Source: an uncultured Bacteroidales bacterium (GTDB taxonomy: Bacteria > Bacteroidota > Bacteroidia > Bacteroidales > WCHB1-69). From it: a DNA stretch of 62,949 bases. The position numbers and the translations under genes are program-made. The notes below the pieces were generated by a model. It was not told the DNA's origin. It saw nothing but the letters and a program-made list of their open reading frames with translations, and made no database searches. This document shows positions 47,001-53,963 of this stretch, piece after piece. The stretch covers positions 1 through 62,949 of the forward strand of contig CAMVOL010000012.1 of NCBI GenBank assembly GCA_947169105.1, given 5' to 3'. Positions within the stretch are counted from its first letter, which is position 1. Every line of letters begins with the position of its first letter.

Positions 47001-48144
47001 CTTCTGCTACAGCACCTACCCCAACCCCACTATTTACGACAACTATGTGGCCGCAGGCAGCGGCAGCGGTGCTTTTACCGCCACCCTTCCCGATCTTGTT
47101 GGTGGAACAACCTACTATGTAAAAGCGTATGCCACCAATGCATTGGGGACGATATATGGAGAACAGATGAGTTTTGTGCGTGCGGTTCTGCCTACCGTAA
47201 CAACATCTGCTGTTTCTAACATAGATAGTCCTTCTGTTACTTGTGGCGGCAATGTTACGGCAGACGGATATTCTACCGTTACCGCCCGTGGTGTATGTTG
47301 GAGTACTTCGCACAGCCCCACTATCAGCAACAGCAAAACCACTGATGGAACGGGCACTGGCAGTTTTACCAGCACACTCGCAAGCATAACTGCTGGAACC
47401 ACATATTATATAAGGGCATACGCCACTAATGGTGCAGGTACGGCCTACGGAGCCGAAGTGAGCTTTACCGCCCAATGCCCCGCTTTCGTCTCCGACATAG
47501 AAGGGCACTCTTATAATGTTGTAAAGATTGGCAGTCAGTGCTGGATGATGAGTAATTTGAGGGCAAAAAAATATGCCGATGGCACCTCTATTTCAGAAGG
47601 CAGTCAGGCTTCTACAACCACTGCCTACTTTTATTACCCAGATGACAACTACGCCAACCAGTCCCGAGGACTTCTATACAATTGGAAGGCGGTAATGCGC
47701 AACTCATCCTCCTCTACCAGCAATCCGAGTGGTGTGCAGGGCATCTGCCCTACAGGGTGGCACGTGCCTAGCAATGCGGAATGGTCCCAGCTCACCAACT
47801 ATGTGTCTAGCCAGAGCAATTACTTGTGCAGCAACAACAATACCTCTATTGCCAAGGCATTGGCCTCAAGTATGGGCTGGAATAGTAGTACATCTACTTG
47901 TGTCGTAGGAAATACATCTTCCAGTAACAACGCCACAGGCTTTGGTGCGTATCCTGCTGGCATATACAGCAGTAGCTATGGCGGATGTCTCTACTTCGGT
48001 CAACGAGCCGTATTTTGGAGTTCTACTCAAGCAACAAATGCTAGTAATGCACTTTGTCGCACCTTAACATACGATACCTATGATGTGGGGAACAGCGGCA
48101 TCAATAAGGCCTTCGGTCACTCCGTCCGTTGCATCCGCGATTAA
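44026..48144 (+). CDS. Repeat-rich surface protein with FISUMP domain
   Basis: A 1372-residue exported protein. A signal peptide (ending TASFAQ, residue 20) leads to an N-terminal beta-sandwich (APQKFSYQAVVRNESNTLV ... SVPYALYAGSAANS). Nine units of the form PTNVSAF-x-NDA-x-YIT (about 153-425) resemble phage tail-fibre or stalk repeats. Seven ~97-residue fibronectin-III-like units (462-1150) follow, each with variants of TARG(L/F/V)CWST, GTG-F, TTYY-RAYATN and G-YGE. The C-terminal FISUMP domain (HSYNVVKIGSQCWMMSNLRA ... GICPTGWHVPSNAEW ... HSVRCIRD) ends the chain. Likely a stalked surface adhesin. No T9SS tail is evident. The repeats have diverged synonymously but some are near-identical in protein. 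Confidence 0.9.
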   Translation: MKKLILFLFILALTVTASFAQAPQKFSYQAVVRNESNTLVRGTVGVRVSILQGGVNGTVVYQETHTTTTNINGLMTLQIGGGTMLSGDFATIDWANGPYFLKTETDPYGGTNYTIEGTQQLLSVPYALYAGSAANSFSGSYNDLTDLPQMPDIPTNVSAFNNDAGYITMDSVPEIPTNVSAFVNDAGYVTESTLTTENYITQNDLVTNNYVTSADIPTNVSAFNNDAGYITANDVPTVPTNVSAFNNDAGYITMDSVPEIPTNVSAFVNDAGYVTESTLTTENYITQNDLITNNYVTSADIPTNVSAFTNDAGYITSADVPTVPTNVSAFTNDANYITLSQVPAQVNADWNATAGVAQILNKPTIPNVPTNVSAFTNDANYITLSQVPTQVNADWNATAGVAQILNKPTIPAVPVNVSAFNNDAHYITEFQLQEILNTIATMQNTIDSMNQVIEDLNNQVNPPVPTLGTVITLPVESITPSTAVAGGNVTSNGHQEIAARGVCWSTSATPTIADAHTTDGSGLGEFVSNVTGLASNTTYYLCAYVTNEMGTAYGEVVTFTTEASTAPIVTTAPYNDLLATTVTCGGNVLSDGGMPITSRGICWSDINPTPTIYNNVVEAGAGIGEFSLMLTGLTSNTTYHVRAYATNALGTTYGETVTFTTIIPVLPTVTTSSVTDILPYTATFHGEVVSNGGAMLEARGFCYGTSHNPTIEGDHTEDGTAPGVYTSTVTTLAPTTTYYVRAYATNIVGTVYGEETSFTSSTTPPGVTTNDVTDITQTSASCGGAMTYAGGAAVTAKGLCYSTLENPTTDDNVIAGGTGTGAFSGELTGLLSNTTYYIRAYATNSVGTNYGEQKTFTTLPYLVPTIEAVEPTAVSYYTFTCGGNVTDEGTYAVTARGLCWATTPNPTISNPYIALGNGTGSFFHTFTDLTANTTYYVRAYAINSVGIAYSEQMEVTTLANTAPLVVTQSANVVGVCQGNVTSDGGLEVTARGFCYSTYPNPTIYDNYVAAGSGSGAFTATLPDLVGGTTYYVKAYATNALGTIYGEQMSFVRAVLPTVTTSAVSNIDSPSVTCGGNVTADGYSTVTARGVCWSTSHSPTISNSKTTDGTGTGSFTSTLASITAGTTYYIRAYATNGAGTAYGAEVSFTAQCPAFVSDIEGHSYNVVKIGSQCWMMSNLRAKKYADGTSISEGSQASTTTAYFYYPDDNYANQSRGLLYNWKAVMRNSSSSTSNPSGVQGICPTGWHVPSNAEWSQLTNYVSSQSNYLCSNNNTSIAKALASSMGWNSSTSTCVVGNTSSSNNATGFGAYPAGIYSSSYGGCLYFGQRAVFWSSTQATNASNALCRTLTYDTYDVGNSGINKAFGHSVRCIRD

Positions 48145-48235
48145 AAGAGGGGAAAGAGAGGATTATAAATATAAAAAGGAGGAAGCCGAAAATCCTGTAA
48201 GAGAGTAGGCGAAAAGGTGTACATTATCTTTAAAA

Positions 48236-49300
48236 ATGAAAAAAATAGAATTTACAGCATTGGAAATTGGCTCTGGAGATGCCTTCCTTTTGGAAGATAA
48301 CGACATGAATATCCTTTTTGATTCTGGAGGAAGTAAAACGACAATAGTTCGTGTTTTAAAGAAGAAAAAAATTTATAATGTTCATTTAGCCATCTGTTCG
48401 CATAATGATATTGATCATGCCAATGGTTTTATTGGATTGCTGGATTCTGATATAAGTATTGGAGAAATATGGTTGCCTGTCACATGGGCAAGTATATTGG
48501 ATTTTATTATTGATAACAAATGTGAACTCTTTGAATTAAGACATCATTTTGCCAATAACTCTGTTGAAATCAACGATGAGATTAAACCTCAAATTGATGG
48601 TTTGTATAGCAAAGAATCCATATCTGTTGAAGACTTTGACGAAAGGTTATCGTATATTTCGGAATTGATAGAAATATATAATTTTACTGAATGGGACTAT
48701 TGGCATCACCACCATGCTTTATGTGGAAATCCTATTATAATTAGATTAGAAAGGATAATGAAGATAGCAGGATTGGCATATCAGCACGGCTGTAAAATCA
48801 GATGGTTTGAGCCTACAACCAAATGTAAAAAAAACGCAATTGCTTACGGTCTTGTTCCGTTAAATTCAATGTATGTTAGTTGTGTGAGTAAAATCAAAGA
48901 TACAATGTCGTTCCTACAGATGCTAACTTTGACAGAAGAAAACAAACATTCGTTGGTTTTTGAGTATCTGAAGAATGGAATACCAATAGTTCGGTTTTCC
49001 GCGGACTCGAATTGTACCTGCCAAAGCGTTGAGCCGTATAAAAACCATATTATCGTAACTGCACCGCATCATGGTTCAGAGGCAAATGATAATGTTTATA
49101 AGAATCTCAAAGGTGATGATATTATTTGGGTCAGAAGTGATAGAAAATCACAAAAAAGACCGTGTGCGACATTTAAAGGATTAAGTAATAAATACTGCCT
49201 TGCCTGTTCTGTGAAAAATTTCAAATCACGCCTCTGTTTTAACTATGATTGTTCAAAAAACAAATGGGATTGCATAAACGGGAATATTTGCAGTTGTTAA
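48236..49300 (+). CDS. Metallo-beta-lactamase-fold hydrolase (ComEC-like), AT-rich
   Basis: A 354-residue protein. Metal-binding motifs are SHNDIDHANGF (HxxxDH type) near residue 60 and VTAPHHGSEANDN near 280, with FSADSN between them, as in the ComEC/Rec2-type MBL hydrolases. It has no membrane segments and no signal peptide, so it is cytoplasmic. The C-terminus has many cysteines (CSVKNFKSRLCFNYDCSKN ... ICSC), perhaps a zinc site. Composition is clearly more AT-rich than the flanking genes, pointing to recent acquisition. Stand-alone MBL genes of this type often occur in defence islands, but the role here is unknown. Confidence 0.85.
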   Translation: MKKIEFTALEIGSGDAFLLEDNDMNILFDSGGSKTTIVRVLKKKKIYNVHLAICSHNDIDHANGFIGLLDSDISIGEIWLPVTWASILDFIIDNKCELFELRHHFANNSVEINDEIKPQIDGLYSKESISVEDFDERLSYISELIEIYNFTEWDYWHHHHALCGNPIIIRLERIMKIAGLAYQHGCKIRWFEPTTKCKKNAIAYGLVPLNSMYVSCVSKIKDTMSFLQMLTLTEENKHSLVFEYLKNGIPIVRFSADSNCTCQSVEPYKNHIIVTAPHHGSEANDNVYKNLKGDDIIWVRSDRKSQKRPCATFKGLSNKYCLACSVKNFKSRLCFNYDCSKNKWDCINGNICSC

Positions 49301-49394
49301 CAAAACAGGTGGTTTGCTGGCTTCTCCATCATCAACTTCTAAGCCTCCGGCCGTGAGATTCGTATCCGCGGCTTTCTTTAGGCGTAAGGCGGTG

Positions 49395-49432
49395 GAGATT
49401 CCGCCAGCCTTGCGGCCGGCGGAATGGTGCAA
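49395..49432. repeat. GAGATTCCGCCAGCC / GGCCGGCGGAATGGTG palindromic repeat, copy 1
   Basis: An imperfect palindrome with arms ATTCCGCC and GGCGGAAT. Copy 2 in the same orientation is at 50385-50420. A rearranged inverted copy with a different middle is at 49506-49545. Confidence 0.8.
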
Positions 49433-49450
49433 GTGAACCAAGGGGAAATA

Positions 49451-49485
49451 GGGGGAGGGGGGCGGCGAAGCCGCCCCCCTCCCCC
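49451..49485. repeat. Perfect 16-bp GC-rich hairpin
   Basis: The arm GGGGGAGGGGGGCGGC, loop GAA, arm GCCGCCCCCCTCCCCC. It is extremely stable, with no T-tract. It may block transcription or replication read-through. Confidence 0.8.
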
Positions 49486-49707
49486 TTAACATTGATTGCG
49501 TTGCTCACCATTCCGTTGCAAGCGCAGCGCAGCATCGGAATCTCGCCAAAAAACTCCGAAAATTCCATAATCTGTGCTAAGAAATGGCATAGTCAAAAAT
49601 GGCACTTTTTTGAACGTTTGTGGTTTTATTACCAAAAATCGACCACTTTTCTGTTAAAATACACCACATTAACATATTGATTTTCAGTAAAATAATTCTC
49701 AACAACA

Positions 49708-49739
49708 CTTGATTTTGCATTTTGGTTGTTGTATCTTTG
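49708..49739 (+). promoter_or_regulatory. Promoter CTTG-N20-TATCTTTG for ORF6N gene
   Basis: TATCTTTG at 49732-49739 with CTTG at 49708-49711. It lies 38 bp before the ATG. Confidence 0.6.
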
Positions 49740-49777
49740 CGGACGTAAATATTATGTCTAATTAAAATTTCAAGAGT

Positions 49778-50386
49778 ATGGACAACCATTTGCTTCCCCA
49801 AGTAGAAGAGAAAATCATCACCCTGCGCAACCAGCAGGTCATCCTCGATTGTGATGTCGCTGAACTATACGGCGTAGAGACCAAAGAGATTAATCAAGCC
49901 GTGAAGAACAACCCGAGAAAATTTCCAAAAGGGTACATCTTTGAGCTTGACAATCAGGAATTTTCCACTTTGCGGTCAAAAATTTTGACCGCAAAATTCC
50001 AGAAGACCCGCCAAATGCCCAAGGCTTTCACCGAAAGAGGACTTTACATGCTGGCGACAATTCTGAAAGGCGAAAGAGCAGAACAAACCACCCTCGCCAT
50101 CGTGGAGGCCTACGCCAAACTTAAGGAACTATCACGTGTAATTGTGGAAATTCCCAAACAACAAGAAAACAAGGAGGTGCAGAAGAAATTGGCACACCGT
50201 AGCGGCCAGCTGGTGGAGGAACTGATGTCGGACGTGCTGCCGAAACAGAGCAGCGAAACCACCATCGAGATGAATCTCGCCATGTTCAAAATCCGGCATT
50301 CGGTGCGACGAGAAAATGTGGAACGTATCAAGCAACTGGAGAAGGAAGTGGCCCAGTTGCGGCGGGAGTTGGAAGAGAAGGAATGA
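49778..50386 (+). CDS. ORF6N domain DNA-binding protein
   Basis: A 202-residue protein. The ORF6N domain covers about 10-100: ITLRNQQVILDCDVAELYGV, TKEINQAVKNNPRKFPKGYI and PKAFTERGLYMLATILKG. A C-terminal region follows with a coiled coil ending RIKQLEKEVAQLRRELEEKE. ORF6N proteins are phage- and element-associated DNA-binding proteins. The stop codon TGA overlaps the first base of a palindromic repeat (50385-50420), whose sister copy lies about 380 bp upstream of the gene. The gene is therefore bracketed by repeats, like the DUF1016 gene at 2-3 kb. Confidence 0.9.
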   Translation: MDNHLLPQVEEKIITLRNQQVILDCDVAELYGVETKEINQAVKNNPRKFPKGYIFELDNQEFSTLRSKILTAKFQKTRQMPKAFTERGLYMLATILKGERAEQTTLAIVEAYAKLKELSRVIVEIPKQQENKEVQKKLAHRSGQLVEELMSDVLPKQSSETTIEMNLAMFKIRHSVRRENVERIKQLEKEVAQLRRELEEKE

Positions 50387-50420
50387 GATTCCGCCAGCCT
50401 GTGGCCGGCGGAATGGTGAA
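50385..50420. repeat. GAGATTCCGCC palindromic repeat, copy 2
   Basis: Matches 49395-49432 with few differences. It directly abuts the ORF6N stop codon. Confidence 0.8.
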
Positions 50421-50489
50421 GATGTACGGTATAAATCGTAAAAAAAATAAAAATTTTCCTAATAGGTCCCTTTTATAAGAAAAAAGTTG

Positions 50490-50556
50490 TACTTTTGCGG
50501 CAACAAACTTACCCCGCTTCCCATAAGAACAGCGCGCTTAGGGTAAGTCTTTTTTT
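50490..50556 (+). ncRNA. Short terminator-ended RNA before AbiF-like remnant
   Basis: A -7 element TACTTTTG (50490-50497) predicts a start near 50503. The following ~54 nt contain the stem ACTTACCC (50507-50514)/GGGTAAGT (50541-50548), enclosing CGC/GCG pairing, and end in CTTTTTTT. The tract abuts an ATG at 50557 that opens the Abi_2-like remnant. Small structured RNAs (the abiF RNA motif) are known upstream of Abi_2-domain genes and can act as RNA antitoxins. Position and form fit that, but family identity was not tested. Confidence 0.5.
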
Positions 50557-50755
50557 ATGAGATATTATATCACCTTTAATATATCGCAAACGGGTGTATT
50601 ATGTCCTCTGCATTATACAGTATTTGTTAAAAACAATAGACCCGACTTCAAAATTCGCAGATAACATCCAAAAGCTTCTTACAGAATTCCCCAATGTAAA
50701 TCCAACTGCAATGGGGTTCCCAAAAGATTGTCAGAGAGAGGCTTTATGGCAGTAG
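50557..50755 (+). pseudogene. C-terminal remnant of Abi_2 (AbiD/AbiF)-type protein, frameshifted
   Basis: Frame one reads from the ATG at 50557 to TAA at 50662-50664 and includes VLCPLHYTVFVKNNRPDFKI. Shifting by +1 at about 50660 gives DNIQKLLTEFPNVNPTAMG then FPKDCQREALWQ and a stop at 50753-50755. The ending (KYPN-x-MGFP-x-W-x-EPLW pattern) is typical of the C-terminus of Abi_2 family proteins, which are HEPN-type RNase toxins. Some 200 N-terminal residues are absent. The intact gene would have been about 900 bp, so a deletion plus a frameshift inactivated it. Confidence 0.55.
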
Positions 50756-50823
50756 GAATTTTTGGAGGGATTGAACATCATCGCTGCTCACCCCGCTGTG
50801 ACAGTTTCCATACGCTTCATTCG

Positions 50824-50915
50824 CGGTGCCTTCGACAGGTTCAGGCACCGAACGGCGGGCGGCAGGAACGAAAGAACACAGCAGGTGCTGCAGCGGAAAA
50901 GAGAAGGGAACAACT
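50824..50915. repeat. Composite repeat shared with 42411-42512
   Basis: CGGTGCCTTCGACAGG-TTCAGG-CACCG (50824-50850), a GGTGCCT/AGGCACC hairpin, comes first. GGGCGGCAGGAACGAAAGAA-CACAGCAG and GCGGAAAAGAG follow (50857-50903). The modules are in the reverse order compared with 42.4-42.5 kb. Confidence 0.7.
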
Positions 50916-50922
50916 CCCCAGG

Positions 50923-51795
50923 CTATTGTCGTTGTATGAACTTTGACAGCTCGTCCTTTGAGGAGGAGAAGTTCAGTGTGCGGTACGTGAGGTAGTAGTT
51001 CTGTTTGTCGAAACAGTCTTTATAGGCCGACTTCAGGAATTCGAGGCGGCTGCTCTCAAAGGTGATGAGTTCGGCGAGTTCGGCAATCTGCTCCGCCGTG
51101 ACCATCCGCCCGTGAATGGCTTGCAGAGCCACATTGACGCGGTCATTGTCGAACTTCTGTTCCTTGACATAATTTTTGATACGCATGAAGTCGGCGGAAG
51201 AGCACGGCTGTCCCATGGGTGGTGTCGGCTGCATGTTCGGCTGCGGAGTGGGCTGCCCCATGGGATTGATCGGGTAGAAGTCCATGCCGCCAGCAATGCG
51301 CACATTGTTGTATAAATTGCTCCGGTCCGTCCAGATGTAGGCGTAATTTCCTGAACCATGGTTGATTCTCTGTCCGTTCCAGCACAGTTGGTAGTAGCTC
51401 CCGGAGAAGAACCCATACCCCTGTGACCGCTCTAATGTCAGGATAATGTTGCTGCCGTTGCCGCCAAGACATACGTTTGCGCTGACTCTGTCGCGGCTGC
51501 GGTTGTCCATCACCACCTTGATGCTGTTGATGAAGTTGGGGCTGAGTTTGATTTTTGCGATATAGGTTGACTGCCGCGTCTGGAGCTGGTTATTGATATA
51601 CAGCCAGAAACGCTCGTTGTTCGGGGAGCAGATCATCAGTGTGATGTTCTGGTTGGAGGTGAAATTGTGCCCTTGGGGTTGGCAGTGCGATTTCGGCTGC
51701 GGCGTGGCGACGGTCAGTTGCTCGTCGTTGTCGTTTTGCGCGAGGCCCATTATACAGAAGAAAGCCAAAAGAAGAGAAAGTACACTCTTTTTCAT
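50923..51795 (-). CDS. Exported DUF4476-domain protein
   Basis: A 290-residue protein with a signal peptide (ending IMGLAQ, residue 20), a beta-rich N-terminal half (NITLMICSPNNERFWLYINN, YIAKIKLSPNFINSIKVVMD), a proline/glutamine-rich linker (PMGQPTPQPNMQPTPPMGQP), and a C-terminal helical DUF4476 domain (about 205-290: SSADFMRIKNYVKEQKFDND, ITFESSRLEFLKSAYKDCFD). Probably envelope-located. Function unknown. Confidence 0.85.
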   Translation of the reverse strand: MKKSVLSLLLAFFCIMGLAQNDNDEQLTVATPQPKSHCQPQGHNFTSNQNITLMICSPNNERFWLYINNQLQTRQSTYIAKIKLSPNFINSIKVVMDNRSRDRVSANVCLGGNGSNIILTLERSQGYGFFSGSYYQLCWNGQRINHGSGNYAYIWTDRSNLYNNVRIAGGMDFYPINPMGQPTPQPNMQPTPPMGQPCSSADFMRIKNYVKEQKFDNDRVNVALQAIHGRMVTAEQIAELAELITFESSRLEFLKSAYKDCFDKQNYYLTYRTLNFSSSKDELSKFIQRQ

Positions 51796-51819
51796 AGTAT
51801 TGGATTTTAAATGATTGAT

Positions 51820-53223
51820 TTACTGATGTTCAAAAGCTCCGATGTCGGGGGTGGCGTCGCGGGGTGCGCCGGTGATGTCGGTGGTGACACCCGTGCCCGT
51901 CTTGCCGGCGTTGATGGCGGGCGAACCTTCGCGGAGTGTGTAATCCTGATTGCTGTTGTGTGTGAATTTCGGATCCTGATTGAGGATGCAGTTGACGAAA
52001 CTGCTCAATGATTGGCTGTTGCGAATTAGGCAATTCTCGAAAGTGGCGGTCAGTGTGGTCTCATTACCCGACTGGTACAGCCCGACCTCATCGGTCATCA
52101 ATCCGTAAATGATGCAGTTGGTGAAGTTGGCGCGGGTGTCGCCGATGAAGGCGTAACCGCCGCTCTCGTAGCGGTTGCTGGCATAGACGGCGGGGTTGTC
52201 CCGTTTCGACTGGCTGAAATAGTTGGCGACGGTCAGGTGCGTGAATTCGTAGTCGCCGATGTGCAACTGGAGGCCGCATGCGCCGTTGTTGCTGACTTGG
52301 CAGTTCTCGGCGGTGATGCGGGTGGCGCGGGCCAGAATGCCGCTGTTGTAGGTGTTGTGGACGGTGCAGTTTTTCAGAATGGTGCGTCCCGAAAGCATTT
52401 CCGACAGCGCCTCCACCTGCAAGCCGATGAAGGCGTTGGTGATTTCCACAAACTCAAAATGGTTGTCAATGTTGCTTTCATTCAGCCAGATACGGTCCCA
52501 CTGGGCGTAGTCGGTATCGAACCAGCTGCTGCGGTCGCCACGGAAGATGATGGGCTCGTCCTTCGTGCCCACCGCTTGGATGTTGCCGTAGCGATAGACC
52601 CAGAGGCCGGCACCGCTGTGGAAATAGACCTTCGTCCCCGGATCGATAATCAGGGTGCCAAGCGAATCGACTGCGGCATAACCGCCGTAAATGACGTAGG
52701 GGAGGTCGTTGGTCCAGTGCGCCACTTCGTGTTCGTGCGCGATGATTTTGTAACGTAGAGAGCCGCTGCCTGCATCCGCCACAATGAAGTGCGCGTTTTG
52801 TCCGTAAGCCAGCAGATCCACATCCTGTACGGTCTTTCCGTGCCGGAAGATGACAGAGTCGGTGATGAGGAACGGCAGCGACTGGTCGTTGGGGTTCACA
52901 TTCACCTTCACGTGGACGAAAATGCTGTCGCGGGCGGGAATCTCCACATCGGTGAAAACCGTGCCGGACAGCCCGTCCACGTTGATGCTGAACGCCGACG
53001 CACGTCCGCCCGCAAGGAAAATATCGACTTTCACGTCGTAATTGTGCGGGTTATAGACGCGGAAGTTCTGGGTTACAGAGCCGACCGTTGTGAAAACAGT
53101 GTCGAAACTCACCTGACTGGTTGAGAATGCCAATCTGGAGTTTTCGTCCAGATTTTCTTTACGGCAACTCCATAAAATACTGGAAATCAGTATAAAAAAT
53201 AAAATGTATCGATAAACTTTCAT
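51820..53223 (-). CDS. Right-handed parallel beta-helix lipoprotein
   Basis: A 467-residue protein. A lipoprotein signal (ISSILWSCRKENLDENS, Cys about 20) is followed by an Ig-like domain (AFSTSQVSFDTVFTTVGSVT ... FRVYNPHNYDVKVDIFLAGG). Repeated beta-helix coils occupy about 150-465 (DPGTKVYFHSGAGLWVYRYG, RTILKNCTVHNTYNSGILA). The end GAPRDATPDIGAFEHQ is common in such proteins. Surface or periplasmic, possibly carbohydrate-binding. The ATG overlaps the truA stop by 4 bp, so translation is probably coupled. Confidence 0.88.
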   Translation of the reverse strand: MKVYRYILFFILISSILWSCRKENLDENSRLAFSTSQVSFDTVFTTVGSVTQNFRVYNPHNYDVKVDIFLAGGRASAFSINVDGLSGTVFTDVEIPARDSIFVHVKVNVNPNDQSLPFLITDSVIFRHGKTVQDVDLLAYGQNAHFIVADAGSGSLRYKIIAHEHEVAHWTNDLPYVIYGGYAAVDSLGTLIIDPGTKVYFHSGAGLWVYRYGNIQAVGTKDEPIIFRGDRSSWFDTDYAQWDRIWLNESNIDNHFEFVEITNAFIGLQVEALSEMLSGRTILKNCTVHNTYNSGILARATRITAENCQVSNNGACGLQLHIGDYEFTHLTVANYFSQSKRDNPAVYASNRYESGGYAFIGDTRANFTNCIIYGLMTDEVGLYQSGNETTLTATFENCLIRNSQSLSSFVNCILNQDPKFTHNSNQDYTLREGSPAINAGKTGTGVTTDITGAPRDATPDIGAFEHQ

Positions 53224-53954
53224 ATTTGATTATAACGTACATTTTCTAAAAATAGTGCGTGGGCGGGGACGGAATCGCCAGCGGCACAACGGTCCTTGCG
53301 GGCGATGATGTCCCTAAACTCCTCCACGGTGATTTTCCCCTTGCCGACTTGCAGCAACGTGCCGACCAACGCCCGCACCATGTTGCGCAGGAAACGGTCG
53401 GCCGTGACGGTGAAGACCAGCATACTGTCCTCCATCGCCCAATGGGCTTCGGTCACACGGCACAGGTTGTTGTTGACCTGCGTGTGAAGCTTGGAAAAAC
53501 TGGTGAAATCCAAAGTTTCCAGTAGCATCGTTGCCGCCTCGTTCATCTTGGCCACGTCCAATTTCTGGAAAATACGGTAGGAATAGTGGAAGTTGAACGG
53601 ATTTTTTGTCACCGCCACATAGTACTTGTATGTCCGTGAAGTGGCACTGAAACGGGCGTGCATTCCGTCCTCCACGGGAAAGATGCGGCAGATGGCAATT
53701 TCTTTCGGAAGAAAACTATTGAGTTTTTTCGTAAGTTTTTGTAAATCAATCTGCTGATCGGTCTCAAAATGGGCGAAGAACTGACGGGCATTGACGCCGG
53801 TATCGGTGCGTCCGCAGCCCGTGACAGAAACCTCCTCACGCAGCAGCAGCGACAGCGCGTTTTCGATACAGCCCTGCACCGTCTCCTTGCCCGGCTGCAC
53901 CTGCCAGCCAAAGAATGGAGCTCCATTGTACCCAAGTTCCATAAAGTAGCGCAT
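53220..53954 (-). CDS. truA: tRNA pseudouridine(38-40) synthase TruA
   Basis: A 244-residue enzyme modifying U38-40 of tRNA anticodon arms. The catalytic Asp51 lies in GCGRTDTGVNARQFFAHF. Other motifs are RYFMELGYNGAPFFGWQVQ at the N-terminus and FLRNMVRALVGTLLQVGKG. Normal length. It is the third gene of the S41-dnaG-truA-beta-helix operon. Confidence 0.96.
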   Translation of the reverse strand: MRYFMELGYNGAPFFGWQVQPGKETVQGCIENALSLLLREEVSVTGCGRTDTGVNARQFFAHFETDQQIDLQKLTKKLNSFLPKEIAICRIFPVEDGMHARFSATSRTYKYYVAVTKNPFNFHYSYRIFQKLDVAKMNEAATMLLETLDFTSFSKLHTQVNNNLCRVTEAHWAMEDSMLVFTVTADRFLRNMVRALVGTLLQVGKGKITVEEFRDIIARKDRCAAGDSVPAHALFLENVRYNQI

Positions 53955-53963
53955 GTCAGCAAG

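Larger units (their letters stand above)
49301..49700. other. Hairpin-rich intergenic region
   Basis: No supported gene. It contains a perfect 16-bp GC stem with a GAA loop at 49451-49485, one direct copy of the GAGATTCCGCC palindrome (49395-49432) and a divergent inverted copy (49506-49545). Confidence 0.7.

Noticed and set aside
49253-49568. Two small minus-strand frames downstream of the MBL gene
   Set aside because: They run through the GC hairpin and palindromic repeats and show no protein-like pattern.
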